This document shows positions 11,701 to 23,600 of a stretch of 64,000 bases of DNA, piece after piece. Position numbers and translations under genes: made by a program. The notes under the pieces are model-generated. The model was not told the origin of the DNA and made no database searches. It saw only the letters and a program-made list of their open reading frames with translations. Position 1 is the stretch's first letter; the number at the start of each line of letters is the position of its first letter. Source of the stretch: Linepithema humile. Its lineage: Eukaryota > Arthropoda > Insecta > Hymenoptera > Formicidae. The stretch is taken from NCBI RefSeq assembly GCF_040581485.1, contig NC_090131.1, forward strand, positions 372,001 through 436,000, given 5' to 3'.

Positions 11701-13371
11701 AGTAAGTCCACCTTGTCAACGTCAACATCAGCCGGTGTGCTAGCGGGATCGATATCAACGTCATCCATACCGACGTCGTCTCACATGAGCCAGAAAGCGT
11801 CGTCCCTGAGGAAGCACAGTCAACCGATCGGGTATAAAACGCTGCGCGATCCACCGAAATCTTGGAATCCTACATTGTCGAAAAATAATTATGTAGCGGT
11901 GAAGAATCAAGCAAAGGAGATGCAGAACTCCGCGTCCGAAGGTACGAGCAAACAGATTCCATCGAAACCAGCTAAGATTTTTAAAATGAGAAACATGCCG
12001 CGATACCTGGGCAATCCCGCGTCAGGTGTGAAGCCTATGTACGGTGTCGCGAACGATACGAAGGAGAAGGAACAATCGGCGACCAAGAGCGTTACTCTCA
12101 ACATGATGAAAATCGATCCCAAGACGCTATCACCCATCGTCTCGACGATTAATTCGTCGATCGTTTCGCCGCCACCCTACTCGCCGAACACCCGAAATTA
12201 TCAAACTCCGTTTCCGCGAGACATATGTCGCAACACCGGATCTCCCATCTCGCCCAGAAACTCTCCGGTGAATATGTTGTCGACTAATCCGTTCATACCA
12301 TCTCCTACGCCGAATACGAATCCTCGGATCATATATTCTCATTTCCCTCCTCCCTTTCCAGATGCTAGCCGATTCCCGAATCCTTTGATACGATCGCCCA
12401 TCGGTATCCCACCTCCCAGTGCCTTCCACAGTAGTCTACCGCCTTCGATCAACAAGCTGTATCAGCGATCGAGTTACGTACCGCAAACCACTGGTTACTC
12501 GCCCGTGTCTAGCCAACCACCGACAGTGCAGAGGATACCACCCAGCACTCATTCATCCTCGCCGAAATCGCCTAAAGCCTCATCGCCAAGTTCTATTTCG
12601 TCCATGTCGTTCAACTTGGCAAAGGCGGACTCGCAGTCGCCGATTACATCAACGGTGGACAGCGTCGCACTGCTGCTGTCCAAAAGCGTATCCATGCCCG
12701 TACCTGTGCAATCACCGCAACGCGAACTCAATGCGTTTAACTTGTCTAAGACCGGCAGTTTGACTTCGGGATCCAACGTCGTCAAGACATCCGCCGCGGC
12801 GGACACGAGTAACATGGTTGCGGAAACGCAGATTTCTAAGCAGAGCTTTTCCTCCATGTCGCTCAATTCTGCGACCATCACCAGCACAGAGATATCCGAA
12901 AAATCGTCGAGCTCGTCGAGCGGCACTAACGAGCGGAAGCAATGCAAAGACGCGGAGGTGCAAAAGGCGCAGGAGACTGCGCAATCGAGAGAGGAAAATT
13001 CGAAGACGAAGCTTACGGAAATGAGATGTAACACAGATATCGCTGACAACACCGCGACCTCACCTCACGATAAGAAGCAAAAGAATCAAGCAACCAAGAT
13101 TAACGGCGACGTTACAACGGAACAGCATGTAAGTAAGAAATCTACGGAAGATAATATTAACGAAACAGCAATGCCGGTAGAGACAACCGAACGAGACAGT
13201 CAAGTAGAACGGTCCTCGTCCAGAGAAGAAAATAGCAATCCGAAGAGCAACATTCAAACTAATGTCAATAATTCGCCCGTGAGCGATTCGAAGAAGGAGG
13301 ATCTCGGCAAGACTAACGAGCAGATACAGGGTAAAAAATCCGAAGTGCAAAAAAATAAGGCAGAGACGTAA
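8746..13371 (+). CDS. Polycomb group RING protein, Psc/Su(z)2 type (PRC1 subunit)
   Basis: This is a nuclear PRC1 subunit. Psc-type proteins pair with the RING1 ligase Sce for H2A ubiquitination and compact chromatin through a long charged C-terminus. Coding exons: 8746-8866, 8957-9109, 9193-9572, 9664-13371, all in phase, 1453 residues (fly Psc and Su(z)2 are about 1600 and 1370). The C3HC4 RING is complete at C21, C24, C37, H39, C42, C45, C56 and C59. A RAWUL ubiquitin-like domain spans roughly residues 150-235, ending VPLHLSYRIFE. The remaining 1200 residues are Ser/Thr/Pro/Lys-rich and probably disordered, with islands such as NMPRYLGNPASGVKPMYG and a doubled ICAKIG motif near residues 811 and 827. 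Length separates it from short PCGF3/BMI1-like proteins. Base composition becomes clearly GC-richer along the last exon. Whether it is the orthologue of Psc, of Su(z)2 or of their ancestor is open. Confidence 0.9.
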
Positions 13372-14556
13372 TTGTATGATATAAAGATTAATCGTTTTTA
13401 GATGCGAGTCGCGCAAATCCTTACTACGCGTATTGGTAAGCGCTGCATTTAATCCGACACAACCTCTCTTAAATCTGTAGTATGAACCGCGGCAGATAAG
13501 CTTATATATGGTCGTTATACTTGAACGAGAATTCAGGTATAGAATCTGATATTTGCTGATACTACTGCCAGTAATTTTTAACGTCGTTTCCACCTGCACA
13601 ATCGCATATATTCCACATATACTTCTATATTTGAAAATTGCGCTTATACTATCCGCGCGTAGTGGAAAGTGTCACAAGTTGATTATAAAGCTGAGCGATT
13701 AATTTTTACAATATATCTACTGTGTAAGAAGCAAAAAGCAGTTACGGCCATTGTTAAAATGTTCCATGGCATGTTAGGAATCTGTATATTTCTGTAAATA
13801 GCAATTGCGAAAGATGGAATTATTTTCTATTTTAAATGAGTTATTATATATTGTGTTGAGCACATTACTTTATAAACATATGTTGACGATAATTATGAGA
13901 CCATCTAAATTCTCATGTATATAACATTAATATTGCTGCAATGAGTCTCTCACTGTTAATATAGATGCATACATACATACCTATATAAATGTATACTACC
14001 GTTAAAAAGTTTACAGAGAGCTCATCATCACAATTTTTAAATCGATTTATCTCTTTTTTTACAGATACATTTACATTAAACTTCTTAATCTTGACGATTA
14101 CTTTTTGCCTATCACTGTTTCGACATTATATCAGATCATTGTGCAAATCTTAGATTGTTCCTTCTGTGCAAAGAGAATTTTATTATGAATTTTATTTTCT
14201 AATATTAAACAGATATATATTCTTTTATTATTATTTTAATTTTAAGATTTATCCAAATAGTGTACGTTCATAAATAGGGATCGATGTTTTTACTAGAATA
14301 TCTGGTTATATTTAAAAATTATTAAGTTCGGAGAACTTTTGAGCGATAGTATACATAATATATCTTATTTTTATCGTATAACAAACTGATTTTTGCTTGA
14401 CGATAGTTTGATCATCGTTACAATTTTATAATACTTACCACACACACACACATTCAGATAATGATTAAATTGCATAAAAATCATTTTATCATATGATTGC
14501 TAGTGGTAAATATTATAAAGTTGTTAAAAAATATAATAAAAAATAAATAAGGTAAA

Positions 14557-14812
14557 TATCCCAGCGGTCCAGACATGTCTCTATTGATATATATATTACT
14601 ACCAATTGTATATATTAACAAAATATTATTTAATATTTATAAATGTAAAATCCAAAATAATTCTTAACCAAATGACTTAAGAAACTTATTTTTTTCGCAT
14701 TAACAACCACAGTTGGTTCTTGATGCCTAATTCTTTATATATGATTTGGAAAAAATAATATTTTCGTTAATAATAATAAACTCTCAAATGTCCGGTCACT
14801 CTGGCACATTTA
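14557..14812. mobile_element. Possible MITE with CCCAGYGGTC-type ends
   Basis: The left end reads TCCCAGCGGTCCAGACATGT. The right end, reversed, contains GCCAGAGTGACCGGACAT. The pairing is imperfect. The left end also resembles the reversed sequence at 46457-46482, which suggests a repeat family. Boundaries and family are uncertain. Confidence 0.35.
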
Positions 14813-16203
14813 TCTTATAATAATATAAAATGCTAAACTATCTACACACAAATTCGATGGAGACAGGAAAAAGTAATATGTTTCAAGTGAAACAGCGTTT
14901 ATGTCATATCTATCTTAAACTTAAAATCTATCTTTCGTTACACATGTATTACGCATTGTAATATTGATGCATATATTTTTCGCGGATATGGGTTATATAT
15001 AAGAGTGGCGAAAACGATAACTTCGGGAAAAAATTTTAAGTTATATATTTAAATCTACTGTATGATTTGCATCTCTCAGTACACTGCATGTACTGTTATG
15101 AATTTGTTAATATCATAATGTATAACGCGTTATATCATCTTAATAACATATGCGTTCTTCGCATATAAAATAAATGGAAGTTATTCGTTAGTATTAAGTA
15201 ACTGGAAAAGTACCACACAGTCACAGATTTTCTGATAAATAACACAGTTATGAAAAAGTGCGCGCACACGCAGTTATTCGTAGTAGAAAAAGATACTCAT
15301 GATAATGAGCACATACACACGTGTATGAAAGATATGTTAGATGATAAGTGAATTAATTGAATTAATATAATGTTACCTAAACTTAAACTATACATTTTTA
15401 TATCATGTAAGATTGATATGAAATTTATATAGAATGTGCAGCATTGAATATTTTTGAATAACCCTTTATTTCGTTAAAAGAAATCAATTATATAATGCGG
15501 TAACGTTTCTAAGAAGCAATTTTATTTTGTCAATTTTAATGTCTTCACTTTCAATTAATACTTCTTTGAAATAATGTACTTTTGTATAATTTACACTTGT
15601 AACGTAACGTCATCTATGCTAGAAGATATAAAGATAAAGTTGAGTTTGGATATCGATATACATAATAATTAGTAATTAGTAAAAAGTAATAATTCTAATA
15701 ATTTCGTTTAATGATAAATGAAAAATATATCAATAGAACTCGCAGTTTAAAAAGATATTGGTCTTATTATCAAAGCGGAACAAGAATGTAGAATAAACGT
15801 ATAGGTATGAAAACTATAAATCACATAATGAAAGTGTGATTATCATCGGTTATTGTGCTCACTATTGGTATATTTTATTTTATACAATTAACTCCTACTT
15901 TTGGACCAATTTAGTATCAAAACGAATAATTTCTAGGGTGATTTTGAAAATATTCGAAGACTGCTAGCAGTAGTGAAACGTCCGAGGCCTTATCGTATAT
16001 CAAGTAATTGATATGGAACAATAAAAATTATAAAATATATGCTAATTACGTCAAAAAGAAAAAGATTATTAGTTAACGATTAAATACTGTGATCATTGCG
16101 TTACATCGTCTTACATGGAAAGAATATTTTAATCAGGCAGAATTGTGCTCATAAACTTGTAGTCGTAAATTGTAACATTCTCTTTCTTTCTCTTCCCATG
16201 CTT

Positions 16204-16222
16204 CTCTCTCTCTCTCTCTCTC
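16204..16222. repeat. (CT)n microsatellite
   Basis: About nine uninterrupted CT units in AT-rich non-coding DNA. Confidence 0.8.
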
Positions 16223-16538
16223 CCTCGTTTCAATCTCTTTTTGCATCATATTTAGAAATATGTTCTGTTTTTCAAATTTCCTAATATTTTCTTTCTCGTC
16301 TCTATTTGTCTAATCTATCAGTCTTTATTCCTAATAATACATAATGCATAGATATATTCTGTTGTCTGTTTACATGATTGTAGGTACTGATGAAAGAGTA
16401 GAAATGCATAAATTTGGAAAAGTGTGAGCAAAAGAAAATGAGAAGTTTTGCTAGGAAATTTTAATTAGAGATCAGTTTTTCTTAATAGAGAATATGCTAC
16501 TTTATTTGTACATAAATATATTATGATTATAAAATATT

Positions 16539-16561
16539 ATATATATATATATATATATATA
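16539..16561. repeat. (TA)n microsatellite
   Basis: About eleven TA units in AT-rich non-coding DNA. Confidence 0.8.
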
Positions 16562-16966
16562 ATATAACATAATAATAGACAAAAATTATTAACTACTAAT
16601 ATAATTCTATATTAAATAATTAGTAATTACACATAACCATAATATTTTTTTCGTCTAATAAAAATAGAGATTTTGGATAAATATTAAGTTGCACAACAAA
16701 GGATACTGTATTTTTAATCAATTTTTATATATGTGTATACGTGCATGCATATACATGTATAAATGTATAAAATACAATAACTCTACATTGAATTAAAAGA
16801 TTCTTAAGTTTTTTTCATTATAATACAAAAATATAACTGGTTGCACCTATATATATATCAAACTATGTATTATTCATATAAACTATCCTTCATATATACA
16901 TACCGCTACTAAAGCAAGGAGAAAATATATTTCTAAATTGCTGATTCATAATCACTCATTAGACAT

Positions 16967-17745
16967 TTATATGTTAGACATTTTCTCGAGATGTCTTACA
17001 ATATCTTTTAACTTGTATACTAATTCTTGTAGCTGTTGTATGGTACATGTAAATGTCACACGTTTTATGTCATTACATTTCCTTATACATATTTGAATAT
17101 TACAAGCTGGTATACTGATAGAGCGGCAAATGCTAGCCTGTAGTTAAGAGCAGAATACTTCATATAACTTATGTAACAAATATTTTTATATTGTTGGAAT
17201 AATGCTACATAAAGTAATCCCATCACAATTAAAATATTATCAAAAGATAAAGCATTTACCTTAACACAATGATGTAAACGCCAATCTATATCTACTATAT
17301 GTGGTACATTGTCTCCCATCAATTCCAACCAAGTCTGAATATCTTGTTTATTGTTCATATAAGTATTACATAATTTTTCTACTCTTTGTCCTTTAATATG
17401 CTCATTATGTAAAAAAATTTTTAAACTCTTTTCATCATAATCATATCTAGCAGCTTCTATAAAGAGGCAAGATATATTGGCAACAGCAGCTTTCACCAAA
17501 TCTGATTTGAATGAATATACAACAGCAATGTCTACAAGCATAAATAATTATAAATATTAATGTCTCGAATATTTTTACACATAGTGAAATAAATTCAGTA
17601 AAATTTATTTACTTTTAGCATCATTATTATTGTTACGAATATGAGATAGTATAATGTTTAATAATTGCACAAATGTTTCTTCAGATATAGTGTTGCTATT
17701 TTGAACGTCCGCTAGGCCACTAATAACCTCTTTTGCCAATTCCAT
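16967..17745 (-). CDS. COMM domain-containing protein 3
   Basis: COMMD proteins form the ring-shaped Commander complex with CCDC22 and CCDC93, which supports endosomal recycling with Retriever. Minus-strand exons: 17745-17613, 17531-17260, 17137-16967, in phase, 191 residues against about 195 in human COMMD3. The N-terminal helical domain covers roughly the first 115 residues. The COMM domain follows, with the signature NVPHIVDIDWRLHHCVK, then RVTFTCTIQQLQELVYKLKD at the C-terminus, colinear with human COMMD3. The start (MELAKEV) is the first ATG of its exon. The strand between the two signatures, encoded at the start of the last exon (ASICRSISIPACN), is less conserved, but its length matches the human protein, so no exon is missing. 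Confidence 0.85.
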
Positions 17746-18500
17746 CTTGGCGTAATATCAATTATTTTTTATTATTTTTATATCAATTATTTTAATGCAA
17801 ATAATTATAGTATTGATAGAAAACAATAAATTTATATGCACACTCCGTTCAATACTTTTAAATAATTCAAATCAGGTTTCTGAAAACCACAAGTCGATTT
17901 CGTGTGATTATTGTTGAATTAGCTAGCAATTTGCTACTTTTTATATTCGTTCCATTCCAATGAGTAGCCTTGCCTAAAATACAAATAAAAAAAAACAAAA
18001 AATTGTGTTAATAGGGTTAGTGTACATACATTAACCTAGCCTAACTTTTCATAAGATGTTTATACGTTATATCACAAACCATGTCTTATATTCGTAAATA
18101 TGACATTTAAAACATTTCCTGCCTTCGTCTCGCTATCTCGAGCTGCACACACGATAATTATTTCTATTGCTCTCTGCCAAACTATCAAATTATACTGAAC
18201 TGTCAGAAATAGGTTATACTGTGGCTTAGATGCTGTGGATGGAACACCAACACAGCCATAAATTTAGAGAGCGTAGAAGTTAAATGACAAAGAAGTAAAA
18301 GAAGGAACGTAAAGCATAAACGGCAATAATCAACATACAATCGACACATTGTTATAATTCTATATACATCTGCATCTTTAATCGTCACGTCTTTTTTTTC
18401 AAATAAATTTTACGTGACATTATAAACAAATAATATTGCATTTATTTATAAATTTTGAATAAACCAGCAGAAATATTATACGATTGTGAGACATTGTATA
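17746..18500. other. Divergent spacer between COMMD3 and the chemosensory protein
   Basis: COMMD3 faces left and the chemosensory gene faces right, so this spacer should hold the COMMD3 promoter. I saw no TATA box next to COMMD3 and no coding exon. Confidence 0.5.
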
Positions 18501-18540
18501 TATAAAGATTCACGTTTCACATACACTACCATCAGATTAA
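18501..18540 (+). promoter_or_regulatory. TATA box and initiator of the chemosensory protein gene
   Basis: TATAAA at 18501-18506 (inside TATATATAAAG) lies about 31 bases before an initiator-like ATCAGATT at 18531. A leader exon would then run to a strong donor at 18732 (TTTAG|GTAAGAAT) and join at 18948, three bases before the ATG at 18951. Spacing is textbook for a focused core promoter. Confidence 0.65.
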
Positions 18541-18950
18541 ATTAGTTAATTGTGATGGTAACAAATATATATCAACGTAAAAATTCGATGATAAAGCTTC
18601 TCTTTTTCGTACAAAGCTCAGTACGCTCGTATAACGCTAATTTGTGACATCCGTGTGTAAGAACATTGGATTTAATTTGGCCACATATACTGTGGCCAAT
18701 ACAAGTTAAATAGTCTAAATTTCAAACTTTAGGTAAGAATACTGATAATCCTCGCCTAAAACGGTACTTTGAAAAGACAATTTTATTACAACACATGGTC
18801 TGCTTTAATATTTTTATATGCATATATCAATTGTAACGAAATTTGTTTTAATTTATATTAATTTCTGTTTTATTAATTTTATTTAATATTTATTTGCACT
18901 TTTCTTATGAAAGCAAATTAATTTAATTTATATTGTAATTTATATAGAAT

Positions 18951-19579
18951 ATGGATTACTACAAAAAGGATCATAAGAGAATGAGACTCACACTTGTATT
19001 ATTGCTGAGTTTCTTAGCATCTGGACTCGCTACAGGAATGGAATCTTATCCGGATACATATGAAAACGTGAATTTGGATGTGATTCTTAATAACGAACGT
19101 CTTTTCAATCAATATATGGATTGCGTTCTTGATAAAGCCCCTTGTACTGCAGATGGACATTATCTCAAACGTAAAAGCATAATTCACACAATTTTATTTT
19201 GATATCATAATTTTAGATATTATATTTTTCTTAAAAGCCAAAAAGAAAATCGCATTCTGGAAAAGGAAAAAAAAAGGACAATTGATTTCATATTGAAGTA
19301 AAACAACGTTCAGCTTCTACGAAATATATTTGTTCCAAATGTGTTCACATGTATGATAAACTAAAATAATTTCTAATTTGTTGCATAGATATACTACCAG
19401 AAGCCGTAGCTACAACTTGTGAAAAGTGCAACGTGAAGCAGAGACAAATGGCAAGAAAAATAGGCAATTACTTGAAAAACAGTAAACCGAAAACCTGGGC
19501 AGCATTTCTTGAAAAATACGATCCTAATAAAAAGTATATTGCAACTTTTGAACAATTTCTGGTACAAATAGAAAAATAA
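18951..19579 (+). CDS. Chemosensory protein (CSP, OS-D family)
   Basis: A small secreted carrier of hydrophobic ligands, found in sensillar lymph and many other tissues. Exons 18951-19170 and 19389-19579 give 136 residues. The single coding intron falls just after the LK of HYLK, the usual CSP position. The four cysteines follow the diagnostic C-X6-C-X18-C-X2-C pattern (CVLDKAPC, then CEKC). Family motifs include MDCVLDKAPCTADG, CEKCNVKQRQMA and a closing KYDPNKKY. The signal peptide core is RLTLVLLLSFLASGLATG. The first ATG (18951) adds a charged ten-residue lead (MDYYKKDHKR) before it, so the ATG at 18981, giving 126 residues, is a real alternative. The leader-exon acceptor just before 18951 means both lie on the same transcript. 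An AATAAA follows at 19672. Confidence 0.93.
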
Positions 19580-19671
19580 TTTAACTTTTTTAAAAATATA
19601 TTTGTATTATTATGTATATATGATTTACTTGTTTTATTAATAGATCAATATCATGTTTATTTGCGCGAACA

Positions 19672-19677
19672 AATAAA
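19672..19677 (+). terminator. Poly(A) signal of the chemosensory protein gene
   Basis: AATAAA 93 bases beyond the stop codon on the gene strand. Confidence 0.6.
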
Positions 19678-19731
19678 GTCTCTGCGTAATAAAATCGCAA
19701 GCGGCCACATGTTCATTAATTTTATAAAATT

Positions 19732-19734
<3 letters not shown>

Positions 19735-19789
<55 letters not shown>
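19735..19789. repeat. (TA)n microsatellite
   Basis: About 27 uninterrupted TA units just beyond the chemosensory protein poly(A) signal. Confidence 0.9.
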
Positions 19790-19794
<5 letters not shown>

Positions 19795-20629
19795 CAAAAG
19801 AATGAAAAATTAAATTTAGCCAAATGACATCATTATAATCATAATCGTGTCGACATTCTTGATATTGCCGAAAGATGCTAAAATGTATGAAAAGTATTTT
19901 GCAACCGATCTAATTATATATTTGTGATTTTTAATTAACAAGTGACTTCCTGTTGACTTTTGTCACATTATATAATAATCATTAAAAATCATATAAAAAT
20001 CTTACACAACATGTGCAAAGTGTTTTAAAATTTTTTGAGCATTTTATTGTTCTTAGTATATACGTTGAGAAGTGGAAAAAATTAATTATTGAAAGAAATT
20101 AATTATTAGAAGCTACGAAAGAAATTATTTCTATAGAATTCTGTCGCTTTTAATAAAACATCGCTCATTTTGTCGGTAGACAAGGTCGAATGAGACTATA
20201 TTGGAGACGCGATTAGATTGGATCTTGAGATGCCAGTAGAAATGATTATAGAGACATTCCGGCTTTCCAATCGGGCCTCGAAATAGTCGGAACTGTGCGA
20301 ACTGTTATTAGGATTACATGAAAAGCAAAGAGGTGTCGAAGTAAAGTCGATAATTACGATCGGCACACTTACCATCGACGTACTCATCAAGTCGCAACAA
20401 TTAACCAAGAGATGGCGCTGTTCCCAGTAAAGCTTTTTTATCATCCTGTGTTCCTATTAACTTGGTTTCCTAATCCCGGCTAAAATGAACCGTTTCGAGT
20501 GCACATGGGCGCATGTATGCGGTTGTATGCGGTTCTCGGCGGTGTGGGAAAATTTATATTTGCTGAAGTAAAGGTGTATGTGCTAATAATTTTTCGAAAT
20601 AAATATTACATGTTGACATTATAACAAGA
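19790..20629. other. Spacer before the ICE1-like gene
   Basis: No gene recognised. The composition becomes less AT-rich at 20160-20530, which probably contains the ICE1-like promoter and leader. A short direct repeat of TGTATGCGGTT-like sequence lies near 20515-20533. Confidence 0.45.
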
Positions 20630-23600
20630 ATGGATATTAATAGTGAGGGTTTAAATAACGTCGAAAACATGATTGTAAGTATTATATACGGTGAGTTTTA
20701 AGTTTTAATCGCATGGGTATATAGGTTATATTCAGAAGTTAGGTTATGTTACTAGATTGTTTTGTGTTTTAAAGGATTTAAGAAACATTATTTTGATATT
20801 TAAAACTTTTTTTTATGGAAAGAGAAAAAAAATATTGTATAAAAAAATCTATGAATAAACCATGCGGAAAGTACTCATTGGGATCGCAGGGCTTATGTAT
20901 GTATATCATGCCGGTATATTAGCAGTACCCGATGCGTCTTTTTTATTCTAAGTATTGAAAAAATTAATAGTAGCCTTGTGGTTATTGTTCGCGATTAGAT
21001 TTTGTTTCCTTTCCATATTTTGCACATATGTCTTTATTTTTACATGATTACATCAACTGCTGTAATAATAGTGTATCTTTAGTATATCTTAGCGTCTTAG
21101 TATATCTTCTAGATTATTATTTTATCACTGGAAAATTCAGAGATTTAATTAGCAAATAATGTTACAATTTCAGAATGACAATTGTAAAATAAAAAAGACT
21201 TCATCATATTTATTGTTAAAACAGAAAATGAAGATGACAAAGTAAGTATTTTCGTGTTATTCTATACTTTTTATTCGATATAGGTCTAATTTTGAAATAT
21301 TGCACAGTAAATGCTTTAACAGAGTTTAATAGCTTGTCTGTTTCAGTGATTTAATTAAGCAATACGCTGAAAAAGACAAAGAAATTCAATCTTTGAAACA
21401 AGATTTGGAAGTTACAAAAATAGAAGCCATGCATATGATGTCTAATTCTAAATCTGACGTAGATAAAATAGCGAAATTAAAAAATGTAAGTAATATATTC
21501 CTAGATTAATTTATTATTAGTCTCTTTAGATTATTTGTTAATAGTAATTTTATAAAAGATAAGAAATTTCTCTCCAAATTGATTTATATGCATATATTGT
21601 TTTTTTTATGTGCAAACTTGTAAACCTAATATGTTAACTGACAAACCATAATATTCTCTGAAATGTTTCATATGTTAATAGTATTAATTTTTTATAGAAC
21701 TTGATGAATATTGAAGAGGAAAATAAAAAATTAAAATCCAAAGTAGATGAATATGAGATAAGTATAGCAGCATATAAACAGACTATACAACAGCTAAAAT
21801 GTAAAATAGAAGAAATGGAAGATGAACATGGCTGTAAAACTATGGAGTATAATCTACAAAAGTCTGGTTTTGAAGGTAACAATTAATAAAATGTTTTTTA
21901 TACATTTCTCATATTATTTAGTTGATGTAAAAACATAATGGTAAATTTTTTAATTTTTGTCTTTAAGAATAAGATTTATTCTTTTGCAGAAAAAATTAAA
22001 AGTTTGGAATGTGATTTAAAAAAGTTCAAACTAATACCCAAAAAGAAAGAGAAAAAAATCACTTCTATCAATTCTGATGCAACTAAATTCAGTACGGGTG
22101 AGTATAGAATTAAACACAATTTCTTATGGATATATATATTGCAAAGGTATGTGTGTTGTATATTATTATATCATATACTGATAATGTGAATTAATGTTAG
22201 CAGAAACTAAATCAACTGCAGATGTTGGTATCAATGTGTCATTATGTGATAGTGTATTAAATACAAAATCCGAAGTACAAGACAAAAGTATTATGACTGA
22301 TAAATTTTACAATACAAAGGATGATCCGTATCCATTATTTTGTGCAAAATGCGAAGCTCATTTGTCTCCAACAATAACTCCTGAAAAAATATGCAGAACA
22401 ATGAGCACATATCCAGAATTAATCAATGAAAATATATTTTCTCCACCGAAAAAAATCTTGCCGTCTTGTTTATCACTTGGTAAGCAGAATTAATGTATAA
22501 TGTAATTGTCTGATGCGTTTGTAAATTATAAATGTGAAATGAGCTTATATATATGTATACTTTTATATAATATAATATTTACATTATTATTACATTTCTC
22601 TTTCATTTTTAATTTTTAGATGAATATTCGGACTCTACAAATAAATGTGAAGACACTTTTTCCTTTGGAGTATTACCCACGTCACTTCTGAATCCATGTA
22701 ATAATCAGTATAGTGATCCCATGGAGAATCATTTAAAACCTCAATTGAAACATTCATCTAGAACGACACAAAGTTCTGAAAACGAATTAAAGAGTTCAAA
22801 TATTGCAATGCATGTCCCAGTTGCAACCAATATATCCACTAATTACAGTTCTGCAAAATTTACTTTACCCGAAAATATTGACTGTATGAAAAAATATTAC
22901 TCTGATTTATTAGCTCAACACTCTTCGTCTTTTAAACAAATACAAAGAAAACTTAAATTGTTGGGAAGTAAAATGAAGAAACTCCGAAGATCACAGAAAA
23001 AACAGAGAACTAGTTCTTGTCGTCATCATTGCGTTAGCAATCATGATAATGGTGCCTTCCTAAATTCAAACCTTCTTTCCACAATTTGTAAAGGTGTAGC
23101 ACAGTATTATGACGAGAAAAGGGAAAACGAGCGAAAAATCGAATCAGAAAACTATAGTGCAGAGAAGATACAGTTAAGAAAAAGAAAACGATCGGATGAT
23201 GAATATAATGAATATAATGTTAGATATAATGTTAAAAATCCATTTTCATTACAATGTGAAAATCTTGAAAAGGATACCCCTATAGAAGATACTAGTAATA
23301 TACTTGAAGAGGTTGCTGAAGAAACTGATACTCTACAATCTTCGCAAATATTATGTATAAATAAGAGCACTCCAACATTGGATGTAAATGCATCTAATGT
23401 ATCTTTTAATAGCACTGATCAGTCGTACGAGAAAGCTCTAGTCGCTCACAGAGAGATTGTATCTGATTCAGCAGAAGAGGTATCTCCCGAAGATAGTGAT
23501 AGAAAATCACATTCAAGTAATGATGAAATATGCACAAGCAATAATTTATTAAGTGAAAGTAACGTAGAATCTGTCAACGAATCTGTCATGGAAATGACAT

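Larger units (their letters stand above)
13372..16966. other. Gene-free stretch after Psc
   Basis: AT-rich, with many short poly(A)-like hexamers, so the first part is probably the Psc 3' UTR. It holds microsatellites at 16204-16222 (CT) and 16539-16561 (TA) and a weak terminal-inverted-repeat pair at 14557-14812. No convincing exon was seen on either strand. Confidence 0.6.

Noticed and set aside
13060..13599. 179-codon open frame on the minus strand
   Set aside because: It overlaps the end of the Psc coding exon and its 3' flank, and has no domain or plausible start context.
14571..14580. AGACATGTCT, a p53 half-site-like palindrome
   Set aside because: Only one half-site, and it forms part of a likely repeat end. 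A chance match is the simplest reading.
20196..20444. 82-codon open frame on the minus strand before the ICE1-like gene
   Set aside because: No similarity recognised and no splice or start support. Probably promoter or leader sequence read backwards.
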